Notes under the pieces: generated by a model
What the model was told of the DNA's origin: nothing
Seen by the model: only the letters and a program-made list of their open reading frames with translations
Databases searched by the model: none
Translations under genes and position numbers: made by a program
Part shown: positions 44,944 through 54,137 of the stretch, piece by piece
How positions within the stretch are numbered: the stretch's first letter is position 1
Layout: each line of letters starts with the position of its first letter
Origin: CAYMPH01 sp964392365
GTDB taxonomy: Bacteria; Spirochaetota; UBA4802; UBA5550
Assembly (NCBI GenBank): GCA_964392365.1
Contig: CAYMPH010000006.1
Coordinates: 62,001 to 126,000 of the forward strand
Length of the DNA stretch: 64,000 nt
Reading direction: 5' to 3'

Positions 44944-46248
44944 TTAAAACGCATAATCGTTATTAGGAAAACCGGCCCAGTTCAGGAATTTGTCCCAGTT
45001 CGTATCTTTACAGATATCAAGCTTTTTGTATGTTGTTGTCGCATATTTCAAAGTAATTGAAATGCCTGCTGCTTCATTCTTCCAGGCGCTCCCATGCCAT
45101 TCAGATGAAATGAATTTTTTATCTTTCATTAGATTAATCAAAATCTGTGATTTATCTTTTACTTTCTGAGAAATCTCTGATGAATTGATAATTTTCTCAA
45201 GATAAGAATACAAATCTTTAGTATAGTAATAGTTTTTGCTGCCATTTGAATAATATCCGAACATTGGAAGCGACTTTGACAGATTTGTAAATGTTGTTTT
45301 CGATACGCCGCTTTCCATAGCAGCTAAGCAGAAATCATCAATTGCTTTTCCAAATTTATCAGAGTATGATAAATTAATAACTGAAAGAGTGGAATCACCC
45401 CCTTCCTGAGTTTTACTGTAATAGTTTTTATAATATGTTAAAACTGATTTTGACAGGGTTAGAGAAGTAATTGCAGGTTTTGATTTTATCATTGAAAGAA
45501 AATTGTAGTCCCAGCCTTCTCCGGGGATGGTCTGCTCTGAAGCAATTAGATAATTTGCGAAATTTTTATACTGATAGATTATTTCGCCTGTAGCCATTAA
45601 GCAGGCGTCAAAGCCTACAATATCAATTTTTCTTCCGATTTTATTTTTAAAATACGTCATAATTTCCTTCTGCTCAACTTCGCTCAGGTGGTCCCCTTTA
45701 TCAGTATCATCCCAGGCAACACCCTTTGAGGATCTGTCAACTGCGCCACCATGGTTCCAGTAAACCCACATAAAATGTTCTGCATTGAAATTCTTCGCTG
45801 CGAAATCAATAAAATCTGTTGCAGTTTTTACTTTTCCCATGTTGATCTCTCCGGTATCCTGTAACTGAACCATTTCTCCTTTTTTAATATAATAATATCC
45901 GTGCCTGTTTGAAGCTCCGCTTTCCTGAGTAGGATCATTGTCCCATAGCACAACAATATTAAAGTTATCGTCTGAACCGCTTTTTGTCATTTCTTCAATA
46001 TCCTTTGTAGAATAAGGAGAAAGATTATTATCTGCTGCCATATAAATCAGAACTGTCCACTTTTTATTCGGCTGTGGAATGGCAAAAGATGAATCTGCAA
46101 CTGAAACTTTAATACCGGATTCATCAGTAATGCTGTTTTGAGAATCATTGTTCGCAGCGCTGCTTTTTCCTGAAGATACTTCATCATTGTAGCATCCAGA
46201 AATTAGAAAAACCATGCAAACTAAAATCAATTTGATTTTATCAATCAT
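44944..46248 (-). CDS. clostripain-family (C11) cysteine peptidase lipoprotein
   Basis: 434 residues. Lipoprotein signal with lipobox LISGC (Cys19), then a short linker. Peptidase region: WTVLIYMAADNNLSPYSTKDIEEM, FMWVYWNHGGAVD with catalytic His166, and DIVGFDACLMATGE with catalytic Cys216, all characteristic of clostripain-type C11 enzymes, which cleave after Arg. The C-terminal part has YYSKTQEG and other family segments. Probably surface or periplasmic. Followed by a terminator. Confidence 0.9.
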   Translation of the reverse strand: MIDKIKLILVCMVFLISGCYNDEVSSGKSSAANNDSQNSITDESGIKVSVADSSFAIPQPNKKWTVLIYMAADNNLSPYSTKDIEEMTKSGSDDNFNIVVLWDNDPTQESGASNRHGYYYIKKGEMVQLQDTGEINMGKVKTATDFIDFAAKNFNAEHFMWVYWNHGGAVDRSSKGVAWDDTDKGDHLSEVEQKEIMTYFKNKIGRKIDIVGFDACLMATGEIIYQYKNFANYLIASEQTIPGEGWDYNFLSMIKSKPAITSLTLSKSVLTYYKNYYSKTQEGGDSTLSVINLSYSDKFGKAIDDFCLAAMESGVSKTTFTNLSKSLPMFGYYSNGSKNYYYTKDLYSYLEKIINSSEISQKVKDKSQILINLMKDKKFISSEWHGSAWKNEAAGISITLKYATTTYKKLDICKDTNWDKFLNWAGFPNNDYAF

Positions 46249-46424
46249 ATAACCTCCATAAATTAGTCTTTATTATTAATACGATTGAGAAATGATTTTT
46301 AGAAAAAATATCTTATTTAAATTATTTTTTTGTGATTTTGAAGTTTTAATGGTAAAGTGGGTTGTATTTATCAAAGTCTGTTACAGGGAAGTTTATGAAA
46401 AAGTTTAAAGATGAATTTTTTAGG

Positions 46425-46919
46425 TCAGCTTTTTTTACTGAGGTTTTGGATATTACTTTTTCCTGAATTCAACACATGGCACAGCGCAATCGCAACAGCA
46501 TCAGCAGCGTCATCCGGTTCAGGAATTGAATCTAACTTAAAAATTGTTTTAATCATATTCTGCATCTGAATCTTTGGTGCATTGCCGAAACCGGTTAGAG
46601 ATTTTTTAATTTGAACTGGAGAATATTCATGAACATGCAGACCGTGTATACCGGCTGTTAAAATTACAGAGCCGATTGCTTTTGCCACATCCATTGCAGT
46701 TTTGGTATTTTTCTGGAAGAAAAGTTTTTCTATTGAAAGGCAGTCTGGTTTATGTGTTTTGATTATAGATGACAGGTTTTCATGAATTATTAAAAGCCTG
46801 TCATCTATATTTAAAGTGGAAGAAGTCTGAATAACTCCATAATCATGAAGTTTTAAACTGCTGTCAATTACTGACCAGCCTAAAATTGCGTATCCGGGGT
46901 CTATCCCGAGTATTGTCAC
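46425..46919 (-). CDS. ruvC: Holliday junction endodeoxyribonuclease RuvC
   Basis: 164 residues, normal length. Resolves Holliday junctions in recombination with RuvAB. Catalytic acids: Asp7 in LGIDPGYAILGW, Glu64 in LSIEKLFF, and the pair in PDDAADAVAIALCH. The start overlaps the yebC stop (ATGA), a very common yebC-ruvC arrangement; ruvA/ruvB do not follow here. Confidence 0.96.
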   Translation of the reverse strand: MTILGIDPGYAILGWSVIDSSLKLHDYGVIQTSSTLNIDDRLLIIHENLSSIIKTHKPDCLSIEKLFFQKNTKTAMDVAKAIGSVILTAGIHGLHVHEYSPVQIKKSLTGFGNAPKIQMQNMIKTIFKLDSIPEPDDAADAVAIALCHVLNSGKSNIQNLSKKS

Positions 46920-47671
46920 TGAGCCTCGCTGATTTTTGCCATTATTTCATCAGAAATATCGTAGTTTGAATAAACATTCTGAACATCGTCCTGTTCTTCA
47001 AGAAGCTCAATTATTCTAAGACACTGTGTTGCTTTTTTTTCATCCAGAGACATTGTTGTCATTGGAATATATGTCAGCTCGTTAGAGGCCATTTTAAATG
47101 ATTTGCTCATCAGTTTATCAACAACATCATTATATGCTTCAGGAGCAGTTGTTATAATAATATTTCCATCTTCAGTGATAATATCTTCAATATCAAAATC
47201 CAGAAGAAGTTCTATTGCTTCATCTTCAGTTGTCTGACCTACTTCCAGCACAATCTGACCTTTCCTGCTGAAAAGATATCCGACACTGCCTGTTTCACCT
47301 AAATTTCCGCCGTTTTTATTGAATATTGTTCTTACTTCAGGAGTGGTTCTGTTTTTGTTATCAGTAAGACAATCGAGCATTATTGCAACTCCGCCGGGTC
47401 CGTAACCTTCGTATCTGACTTCTTCATAAACAACACCGTCGAGAGAGCCTGTACCTTTTTTAATAGCACGTTCAATATTGTCATTCGGCATGTTGCTTGC
47501 CTTGGCTTTTAATACAGCTGTTCTAAGCCTGGGATTGGCATTCTGGTCATCGCCGCCCATTTTAGCAGCTACAGTTATTTCACGGATTATTTTTGTAAAT
47601 ACTGCTCCGCGTTTGGCGTCTATTGCGCCCTTTTTTCTTCTAATGGTTGCCCATTTCGAATGTCCTGACAT
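46916..47671 (-). CDS. yebC: YebC/PmpR-family (TACO1-like) regulator or translation factor
   Basis: 251 residues. The start MSGHSKWATIRRKKGAIDAKRGAVFTKIIREITVAAKMGG, followed by NPRLRTAVLKAKASNMPNDNIERAIKKGTG and YEGYGPGGVAIMLDCLTDNKNRT, is diagnostic. The family has been described as DNA-binding regulators and more recently as factors easing translation of proline-rich stretches. Cytoplasmic. Overlaps ruvC by four bases, forming an operon. Confidence 0.95.
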   Translation of the reverse strand: MSGHSKWATIRRKKGAIDAKRGAVFTKIIREITVAAKMGGDDQNANPRLRTAVLKAKASNMPNDNIERAIKKGTGSLDGVVYEEVRYEGYGPGGVAIMLDCLTDNKNRTTPEVRTIFNKNGGNLGETGSVGYLFSRKGQIVLEVGQTTEDEAIELLLDFDIEDIITEDGNIIITTAPEAYNDVVDKLMSKSFKMASNELTYIPMTTMSLDEKKATQCLRIIELLEEQDDVQNVYSNYDISDEIMAKISEAQ

Positions 47672-47755
47672 TTTATTTACCTCGTAATTGTTTAGCAGTT
47701 GTATGTGAAAAAAAGTTATTCTTTTTGTTTAATTATTTAAAACTAAAATCAATAA

Positions 47756-49042
47756 TTAATAACCCCTTTTAATTTTCAACTGTAATTTTATTGATCTGTC
47801 CCTTGCATCTTCTGCATTATAATTAAAAGCAACGCAGGCATTGTAATAATTAACTGCTTCAGAATAATTTTCCAGTCTTTCATAAGAATCAGCAAGATTC
47901 CATCTGACTTTACCTGGATTGAGTTTATTGTATTCACTTATTTTTTCCTGGAGAATCCGCTCAAGCTTTCCTTTCTCATTCAGGTTAATTTCGTATTCTT
48001 CATAGTCGTTAAATTTAGGATCTTTTAAAAGTGCAGTTTTCAGTTTGTTAATGCTGATATTTAATTCTTCAAGCTTTTTTCTGGCGTTTTCAGTATCTGA
48101 TAAAGCTGTATCTTGAAATTTTAATGTTTCAGTGTAATATTTAACAGCGTCTTTAATTTCAAGATCGCTAAGAGCTATGTCTCCTCTGTATTCATATGAC
48201 TTTGAAATTCTATAATTATCCGATACCGGAGTATATTTTATTGTTTTCTCAAAAGACAGGTCTGCAAGCTGTAAATTACCTATTTTTTTAAGGCATATAT
48301 ATCCAAGAGCAAAATGGATTTTCCCGTCTTCAGGTTTTAATTTTAAATATGATAAATAATGTTTTTGTGTTAATAGAAAATTTCCTATATCCTCTGAAAG
48401 ATTTGCTGCATAGAGGTATAGTTCCGGTTTGATTTCTGAAGAAGTATTTTCTAGATATTTTTCAAGGTGAAACAAAGCTTTCTGTTTCTGCGATGTATTT
48501 TTAAGATTAAGAGCAAGTTCAAGTGAATAAGAATATTCAGTTGGATTAAGCCCATAAGCATGTTCAAGATATGTTATATATGCTTCAAAGTGCTTTGATT
48601 CATTGAAAACCTGCGCCATATCATAAAATATTTGAGAATCTTTTCCGGGCTCGATTTTTTTATAACGCAATGACTGTACGAAGTGACTTATAGAAGCATC
48701 AAAATTTTTTAATTTAAAATTTGCACGGCCTGCATAAACATGAAGATTTGAAATTTCAGGATTTTCTTCAATAAAAAAACCTTTTTCAATTCTTTCTTTA
48801 AATAATGCTTTTAAATCGCGTTTCTTATCCTTTGCTCTTTCAGTGATAAATCCTGTTGGAATTTTTTTATCTTCAACGCGGGTTGAATAGATTTTCTCAA
48901 GATTTTGTTCTATCAGTTTTAGTGCCTGTTTAAAATCGCCCTTATCATAAAAAACTTTGAAATCTTCTACAGGCTGATTCTGTGAATAAGCAGTGCAGGC
49001 GATTATTAGGATAAGAAGTATATTTTTTATTTTGTTTTTCAT
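47756..49042 (-). CDS. secreted TPR-repeat protein
   Basis: 428 residues with a signal peptide (ILLILIIACTAYS). Multiple tetratricopeptide repeats are visible (YAGRANFKLKNFDASISHFVQSLRYK, LYLYAANLSEDIGNFLLTQKHYLSYLKL, GDIALSDLEIKDAVKYYTETLKFQ, ADSYERLENYSEAVNYYNACVAF). No enzymatic domain seen. TPR proteins of this type act as scaffolds for envelope complexes. Its upstream region holds repeat copy B. Confidence 0.75.
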   Translation of the reverse strand: MKNKIKNILLILIIACTAYSQNQPVEDFKVFYDKGDFKQALKLIEQNLEKIYSTRVEDKKIPTGFITERAKDKKRDLKALFKERIEKGFFIEENPEISNLHVYAGRANFKLKNFDASISHFVQSLRYKKIEPGKDSQIFYDMAQVFNESKHFEAYITYLEHAYGLNPTEYSYSLELALNLKNTSQKQKALFHLEKYLENTSSEIKPELYLYAANLSEDIGNFLLTQKHYLSYLKLKPEDGKIHFALGYICLKKIGNLQLADLSFEKTIKYTPVSDNYRISKSYEYRGDIALSDLEIKDAVKYYTETLKFQDTALSDTENARKKLEELNISINKLKTALLKDPKFNDYEEYEINLNEKGKLERILQEKISEYNKLNPGKVRWNLADSYERLENYSEAVNYYNACVAFNYNAEDARDRSIKLQLKIKRGY

Positions 49043-49056
49043 ATTTTTAATTTATT

Positions 49057-49121
49057 TGTCATCCTCGCAAAGGCGGGGATCCAGTATATTGTCTTGGATT
49101 CCCGCCTTCGCGGGAATGACA
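49057..49121. repeat. dispersed palindromic repeat, copy B
   Basis: Imperfect 27-base inverted arms (start TGTCATCC, right arm ending GCGGGAATGACA) around an 11-base centre, 65 bases in all, directly upstream of the TPR gene. It shares the whole right arm (TGGATTCCCGCCTTCGCGGG...) and the following GTAAG with copy C. Related GGGAATGACA palindromes are widespread in many bacterial genomes. Confidence 0.85.
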
Positions 49122-49200
49122 GTAAGTAAGAAGTTAAATTTCGCTTATTATATTATCGGAAAAAAGTCCTGTTTTTGAAATCATTATTTGATATGAAAAA

Positions 49201-49899
49201 TCAGTTTATTGTTCCTTTCGGATATAAATATTTCTCTGTTTCCATGACTGCGAGGCTTTCCAGAAGTATGTCTTCGTATAAATCAAATTCTTTGCCGAAA
49301 TTTTCCCCTGAATTTGAAGGTATTTCAATAATTGACAGATCAAAATATGCAGCCTGAATTAAGATTTGAAGCAGAATTGTATGGGTGTATTCTGTTAATT
49401 CCATTTGTGCTAATGAACTTATTCTAAAACATTTATTTTCAGAAAGAGGATCAGTAATATCCAGCTCTGATATTTCTTTTAATTCTAAAGAAATTGTTTC
49501 TGAATCGTGAAGATATTTTTCCGGAATTTTTTCATAGTTGAAGTTTTCAAGAATTCTGCTGAATGAAATAATATCGAAATCATATTTTAAATTTTCAATA
49601 ATCTGAGGTATATCCTTTATAAAACCCGGATTATCAGCATCAAGTGTAATCAGGTATTCATACCCGAAATCGCGTGCATATTCAAATGCAGATAATAGTG
49701 AACTTCCGAATTCAGCAGGCGTGTCATATATAATGCATTTTATCTGCGGGTTTTCAGCAAGCGTTTCTTTTACACTTTCCATTGTATCATCATCAATAAG
49801 CAGAATATCAAATTCAGTAAATGGCTTCAACATCAAAGCAGCATTTAAAAGCTTTTTGGAATTATTTTCAGAGTGAAGTAAAATAAGATTTTTATTCAT
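49201..49899 (-). CDS. family 2-like glycosyltransferase
   Basis: About 232 residues from the ATG at 49899 (AAAGG 8 bases upstream). A GT-A pattern is visible: the nucleotide-sugar region ILLIDDDTMESVKETL, then GYEYLITLDADNPGFIKDIPQII (DxD-like LDADN). The family core is short and the N-terminal VSVIIP motif is replaced by NLILLHSENN, so it may be an atypical member. Last of four genes (YheT, RluA, DUF4416, this) packed on the minus strand. Confidence 0.75.
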   Translation of the reverse strand: MNKNLILLHSENNSKKLLNAALMLKPFTEFDILLIDDDTMESVKETLAENPQIKCIIYDTPAEFGSSLLSAFEYARDFGYEYLITLDADNPGFIKDIPQIIENLKYDFDIISFSRILENFNYEKIPEKYLHDSETISLELKEISELDITDPLSENKCFRISSLAQMELTEYTHTILLQILIQAAYFDLSIIEIPSNSGENFGKEFDLYEDILLESLAVMETEKYLYPKGTIN

Positions 49900-49900
49900 A

Positions 49901-50425
49901 TCAGCGGCCTTTGATTTGTCCATGGTATATTTTTCTTAAATCACGAAAGAAAGACTGGTATTCATTTTTTTTATAATCAGGATATGTCCAATCCCAGAAT
50001 ATATATTCCTTGTTAACATATTGGTATTCGTTTTCAATATAAATTCCCTTGCCTATATAAGCTCTGTGAAAAAATTCTTTGCATGAAGCAAGAAAAACAT
50101 TTGATAAGGTAAGATATCCGGGATCAATATTTATAGTGCGTTTTTTTTTAACAGAGAAGCTTTTTTCAACTGAATTTGTGTAAAGTTTTATATCAGCAAG
50201 CCTGTCTCTTGCGATTAATTTTTCAAATGAGAAAAATACTTTGTATAGATTTGGCCCGATTTCTTTATAATATGGCGTATGAGTAAAAGGAATATACATG
50301 GTTTCCAAATCCGCTGTACCGAATTTCCTCTCAAGTTTTTTTCTTGCTTTGAGCATAACTTCTTCTGAATTAAAAATTATTCCAATGAAAAGTTTTGCTT
50401 TATGAGGTATTACCGGTTCAGCCAT
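49901..50425 (-). CDS. DUF4416 protein
   Basis: 174 residues resembling the DUF4416 family, which is common in spirochaetes and some other phyla: KLFIGIIFNSEEVMLKARKKLERKFG, FTHTPYYKEIGPNLYKVFFSFEKLI, and IDPGYLTLSNVFLASCKEFFHRAYIGKGIYIENEY. No catalytic residues are known for the family. Its ATG shares one base with the RluA stop, and its stop lies next to the glycosyltransferase start. Confidence 0.85.
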   Translation of the reverse strand: MAEPVIPHKAKLFIGIIFNSEEVMLKARKKLERKFGTADLETMYIPFTHTPYYKEIGPNLYKVFFSFEKLIARDRLADIKLYTNSVEKSFSVKKKRTINIDPGYLTLSNVFLASCKEFFHRAYIGKGIYIENEYQYVNKEYIFWDWTYPDYKKNEYQSFFRDLRKIYHGQIKGR

Positions 50426-51354
50426 TATATATTATCCAATATGAATTTTTTCATGTCTTCGGGCAGAGACGCTTTTATAAATAAGTTTTTTTTAATATCC
50501 GGATGATAAAAATTTATTGTTCTTGAATGAAGCGCAGATCTTTTAAATTCAAGCTTCTTAACAAGGTCATCAGAGTATCCGGATTTAATAAATTCAAGAT
50601 AAAATTTTTCATCCAGCCCGTAAATTTTATCACCGATTATCGGAAGATTTACATATTTTAAATGTGCGCGTATCTGATGCTGTCTGCCTGTTACAGGTAT
50701 AGCTTTAAGAAGAGTATAATTGCTGAATGATAATATTTTTTTAAATTCAGTTCTGGCTTCCTCGCCGGATTCAGGTTGAGGTACTCTTTTCTTTCTGACA
50801 GATAGTGTTTCAGAAAAGCCTAGAGGAACATCAACAGTAAATTCATTATCAGAAACAATGCCATGTACAATTGCTAGATAGCTTTTAGTAACATTATGAA
50901 ATTTAGTCTGAATTAAACCTGCTGTTCTGGAATTTTTCCCGAATAAAACAATTCCGGATGTTTCACGGTCTATTCTATGAAGCGTGTATAATTTTATTTT
51001 GTAATCAATTTCAAGAAAAGAAAGCAGCGTATTTTTAAAAAAGATCCCGGACGGATGTACCGGAAGGTTTGCCGGTTTATTCACGGCAATAAGAAATTCA
51101 TCTTCATAAAGAATTGAATAATCTCTGGATACTTCCGGTTCAATTCTTTCTTCTCCTTCATAAATAATAAAATCACGCGGTTTAATTATTTTATGATGGT
51201 TTAATATAATTTCTCCATTTACAGAAATATTTCCAAGATGAATTTCATTTCTCCATTTTGTTCTGCTCTGGTAGGTAAAACGTTCTGCCAGATATTTGTC
51301 AAGTCTGGTAGGCAGAGTGTCGTAGTGGACTTCTGATTCAGTTAGTTGTCTCAT
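50425..51354 (-). CDS. RluA-family pseudouridine synthase
   Basis: 309 residues. An N-terminal S4-like RNA-binding region (TRLDKYLAERFTYQSRTKWRNEIHLGNISVNGEI) precedes the catalytic domain with LHRIDRETSGIVLFGKNSRTAG (catalytic Asp in HRIDRETSG) and VTGRQHQIRAHLKYVNLPIIGDKIYG. The family isomerises uridine in rRNA or tRNA; the specific target cannot be read. Starts one base after the YheT stop. Confidence 0.92.
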   Translation of the reverse strand: MRQLTESEVHYDTLPTRLDKYLAERFTYQSRTKWRNEIHLGNISVNGEIILNHHKIIKPRDFIIYEGEERIEPEVSRDYSILYEDEFLIAVNKPANLPVHPSGIFFKNTLLSFLEIDYKIKLYTLHRIDRETSGIVLFGKNSRTAGLIQTKFHNVTKSYLAIVHGIVSDNEFTVDVPLGFSETLSVRKKRVPQPESGEEARTEFKKILSFSNYTLLKAIPVTGRQHQIRAHLKYVNLPIIGDKIYGLDEKFYLEFIKSGYSDDLVKKLEFKRSALHSRTINFYHPDIKKNLFIKASLPEDMKKFILDNI

Positions 51355-51355
51355 T

Positions 51356-52324
51356 TCAGGAATTTTCTGTTATAAAATCTGAAATTTTAGTTTCCTGATA
51401 AAATTCACCGGACAAAGGGAAATTTACAAAACCAAGATGTCCGCCAATTTCCGGAGTTTCGAAGAAAAAATATTTATTTTTTTCTGCTTCATCGAACGGG
51501 TAGCATTCTGAAGATAAAAAAGGATCGTCGAGTGCATTTATTAGCAGAACAGGTCTTCTTATTTTATGCAGGAATTGTTTTGAACTGGATCTGGTCCAGT
51601 AATCATCAGCATTTTTAAATCCGTGAATAGGTGCTGTGTATCTGTCATCATACTGTTTGAATGTTTTAATTTCTGAAAATTTATCAAGGGATAGTTTATC
51701 CGGATACAATTCCATTTTGTTTTTAATTTTTTCTTTCAGCATAACAAGGAAATGAAGCATATAAAGATAGTTTGTTTTTTTAGCTAACTGTATGGAAGAT
51801 GCAGTGAGATCGCACGGAACTGAAGCAGCTCCACCTGCAGTAATAATTTTATCTATATCTGAACCGTTTTCGCCAAAATATTTTAATACAATATTTCCTC
51901 CAAGACTGAAGCCAATCAGAGCAATTTTTTTATATGTTTTTAATTTTTTTATATGGGTTATTACTGTTTGAAGATCATCAGTTGCGCCGCTGTGATAAAA
52001 CCTGAGCTGTTTATTTGTTTCACCGCTGCAGCCTCTGAAATTATAAGCAGCAGAATCCCAACCGCGTTTTGTGAATGCTTTTGCCATACCTTTTACATAG
52101 GCTCTGTCTGAATTGCCTTCAAGCCCGTGGCAGATTATAACTGCTTTGTCGGATCCGGTTTTAATCCAGTCCAGATCTATGAAATCATCATCCGGTGTAA
52201 TAATCCTTTCGCGTGTATAATTTACGTCTTTTATTTTTCTAAATAGTGAAGGAAACATAGTCTGCATATGCCTGTTTTTTAAAAATACAGGAGGTTTATA
52301 ATTTGAAATTTTTATTATTGGCAT
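51356..52324 (-). CDS. YheT-family alpha/beta hydrolase
   Basis: 322 residues from the ATG at 52324 (AGGA seven bases upstream), which gives the family start PIIKISNYKPPVFLKNRHMQTMFPSLFR. Hydrolase motifs: VIICHGLEGNSDRAYVKGM, nucleophile elbow LIGFSLGGNIVLKYFGE, and DPFLSSECYP; catalytic His in GGHLGFV. Substrate unknown; the family includes YheT/Yqf-like enzymes. A longer reading starting at 52381 lacks a site. First gene of the four-gene operon. Confidence 0.88.
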   Translation of the reverse strand: MPIIKISNYKPPVFLKNRHMQTMFPSLFRKIKDVNYTRERIITPDDDFIDLDWIKTGSDKAVIICHGLEGNSDRAYVKGMAKAFTKRGWDSAAYNFRGCSGETNKQLRFYHSGATDDLQTVITHIKKLKTYKKIALIGFSLGGNIVLKYFGENGSDIDKIITAGGAASVPCDLTASSIQLAKKTNYLYMLHFLVMLKEKIKNKMELYPDKLSLDKFSEIKTFKQYDDRYTAPIHGFKNADDYWTRSSSKQFLHKIRRPVLLINALDDPFLSSECYPFDEAEKNKYFFFETPEIGGHLGFVNFPLSGEFYQETKISDFITENS

Positions 52325-52648
52325 TTTATGTCCTAAATGATATTTAAGTTTAATCCTAAAAAACAGCAGCTGTTTTTTCAAGAGTATTTTTAGAATTTTT
52401 TTTAATCAAAATCATTGACAAATATCTTTTATAAGCGGATTTTAAATCATTGATTATAGCAGTAAACGATTGAATTAGTACTTTGTAAATTCAGCAGGAA
52501 TTGATATTTTTTGTCATCCCCGTGAAAATGGGGATCCAGACTACAGAAATGGATTCCCGCCTTCGCGGGAATGACAGTAAGAGTTCTAATTTAATCTTGA
52601 AATGCTATAATGAAAAATGATAACCTTTTAATTGGAAAATATAAAAAA
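52325..52648. other. divergent intergenic region carrying repeat copy C
   Basis: About 320 bases between the divergent starts of the YheT-family gene and surE. It holds the palindromic repeat at 52512-52576; otherwise it is AT-rich promoter sequence. An upstream in-frame ATG at 52610 would add 13 residues to SurE but has no ribosome site. Confidence 0.55.
52512..52576. repeat. dispersed palindromic repeat, copy C
   Basis: A 65-base imperfect palindrome with 27-base arms (left starts TGTCATCC; right ends GCGGGAATGACA) and 11-base centre, in the surE upstream region about 70 bases from the ATG. The right arm is identical to that of copy B, followed by the same GTAAG. Confidence 0.88.
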
Positions 52649-53389
52649 ATGAGAATATTAATCACAAATGATGATGGAATTGAAGCAGAAGGCTTAAAAA
52701 TACTTGCTGAAGTATTATCAGCTAAATATGATGTTTATGTGGTGGCGCCTGATCAGGAAAGAAGCGCTTGTTCAAATGCTATTACTGTCAGAGATGAAAT
52801 AAAAGTAAAAAAAATAACTGATAGAAGTTTTGCGGTTTCAGGTTTTCCTGCAGATTGTGTTAATGTTGGATTTCATTCAGGTATTATTCCTGAAATTGAT
52901 GTTGTGGTCTCTGGGATAAATCATGGGGCAAATCTTGGAGATGATCTTGTATTCTCCGGAACTGTTGCCGGAGCACGAACAGCTTATATATACGGGAAAA
53001 CCGGCATTGCAGTATCAGTTGACAGTTATCACATGACTTCTGAATATTTCAGGGAGAATGCGGAGTTTATTTCAGATTTTATCGAAGAAATAAAAATTGA
53101 AATTAAAACAGAACCGCATCTTTTTAATATTAATTTTCCGAATATCCCCAAAGGAAAAATAAAGGGAGTAATTTATACATTCTCAGGAAGGCGGAAATAC
53201 ACAGACACCTTTATAAAAAACAAAGGTGAAGATGGTGATCTTCTGCTGAGGCTCGATGGCAAAATTGAATCCCGCCTTGAAGCAGGCTCAGATACAAGAG
53301 CAGTAGCTGACGGATATATATCAATTAATCCAATGACAATCTGCTGCGACAATACTGATTATCTGCAGATAAAAAATTCCGGAGGATAA
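52649..53389 (+). CDS. surE: 5'/3'-nucleotidase SurE
   Basis: 246 residues from the ATG that gives the canonical MRILITNDDGI start (metal-binding Asp8/Asp9 region). Also PDQERSACSNAIT, VVSGINHGANLGDDLVFSGTVAGA and FPADCVNVGF. A survival/nucleotidase protein that hydrolyses nucleoside monophosphates, cytoplasmic. The next gene's ATG abuts its stop (TAAATG), with GGAGGA before it. Confidence 0.95.
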   Translation: MRILITNDDGIEAEGLKILAEVLSAKYDVYVVAPDQERSACSNAITVRDEIKVKKITDRSFAVSGFPADCVNVGFHSGIIPEIDVVVSGINHGANLGDDLVFSGTVAGARTAYIYGKTGIAVSVDSYHMTSEYFRENAEFISDFIEEIKIEIKTEPHLFNINFPNIPKGKIKGVIYTFSGRRKYTDTFIKNKGEDGDLLLRLDGKIESRLEAGSDTRAVADGYISINPMTICCDNTDYLQIKNSGG

Positions 53390-54088
53390 ATGTCTGAAAC
53401 CGGATTAAACGAAAAAATTGAAGGCTTTCTGGAATCTGCTCTCGAGAAATTCCTTGTTAATGATTTTAATGAGGCTATCAGAGATTTAAAAGCAGCAGAG
53501 GTTCTGGATAAGGACAATCCCCAGATTCTGCATAATCTCGGAGTGAATTATTCCAGGCTTGGACTTCATAAAACCGCATGCATTTATTTTGAGAAAATAA
53601 TAAATCTTCCATTTGGCTTTGTTGATATACTTACTGTTAAAAAACTTTTTGCTTTCAGCCTTATTCATTTAAATGATTACAGTAAAGCTGAAAAACTTCT
53701 CAACGAGGTTCTCGATTCATCAAGGGGCGATGTTACGGCACTGAGCATGAAGGCATACTGTTACGAGAGAACAAAAAATTATTTTGAAGCCATGAAATTG
53801 TATAAAATGATCATTGAAATTGATAAAAGTAATTTTAATGCATATAATTCGTGTGCGTACATTCTTGCTGAAACAGGGAAAAATCTTGAAGAGGCCCATA
53901 AACTTTCATACGCAGCTCATAGTTTTGATAAAAAAAACCCTGCATATATGGACACTCTTGGTTATGTCTGCCTGAAAATGGGCGATTTTCCTGAAGCAGA
54001 AAGGCTGTTTTTGGAAGCAGAGAAGCTTTTACCATTTAACGAAGAAATTAAAAAGCATCTGAAAGAGCTGATAAGTTTAAAACAATAA
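53390..54088 (+). CDS. TPR-repeat protein
   Basis: 232 residues with several tetratricopeptide repeats (DFNEAIRDLKAAEVLDKDNPQILHNLGVNYSRLGLHKTACIYFEKIINL, YCYERTKNYFEAMKLYKMIIEIDKSNFNAYNSCAYILAETGK, LGYVCLKMGDFPEAERLFLEAEKLLP). No signal peptide, so cytoplasmic. It has an excellent ribosome site GGAGGA and is co-transcribed with surE. Function unknown; acts as a protein-protein scaffold in most families. Confidence 0.8.
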   Translation: MSETGLNEKIEGFLESALEKFLVNDFNEAIRDLKAAEVLDKDNPQILHNLGVNYSRLGLHKTACIYFEKIINLPFGFVDILTVKKLFAFSLIHLNDYSKAEKLLNEVLDSSRGDVTALSMKAYCYERTKNYFEAMKLYKMIIEIDKSNFNAYNSCAYILAETGKNLEEAHKLSYAAHSFDKKNPAYMDTLGYVCLKMGDFPEAERLFLEAEKLLPFNEEIKKHLKELISLKQ

Positions 54089-54137
54089 ATTGTTTTTTTA
54101 TTGACTAAAAACTTTATAAATTTAATAAATACAAATT

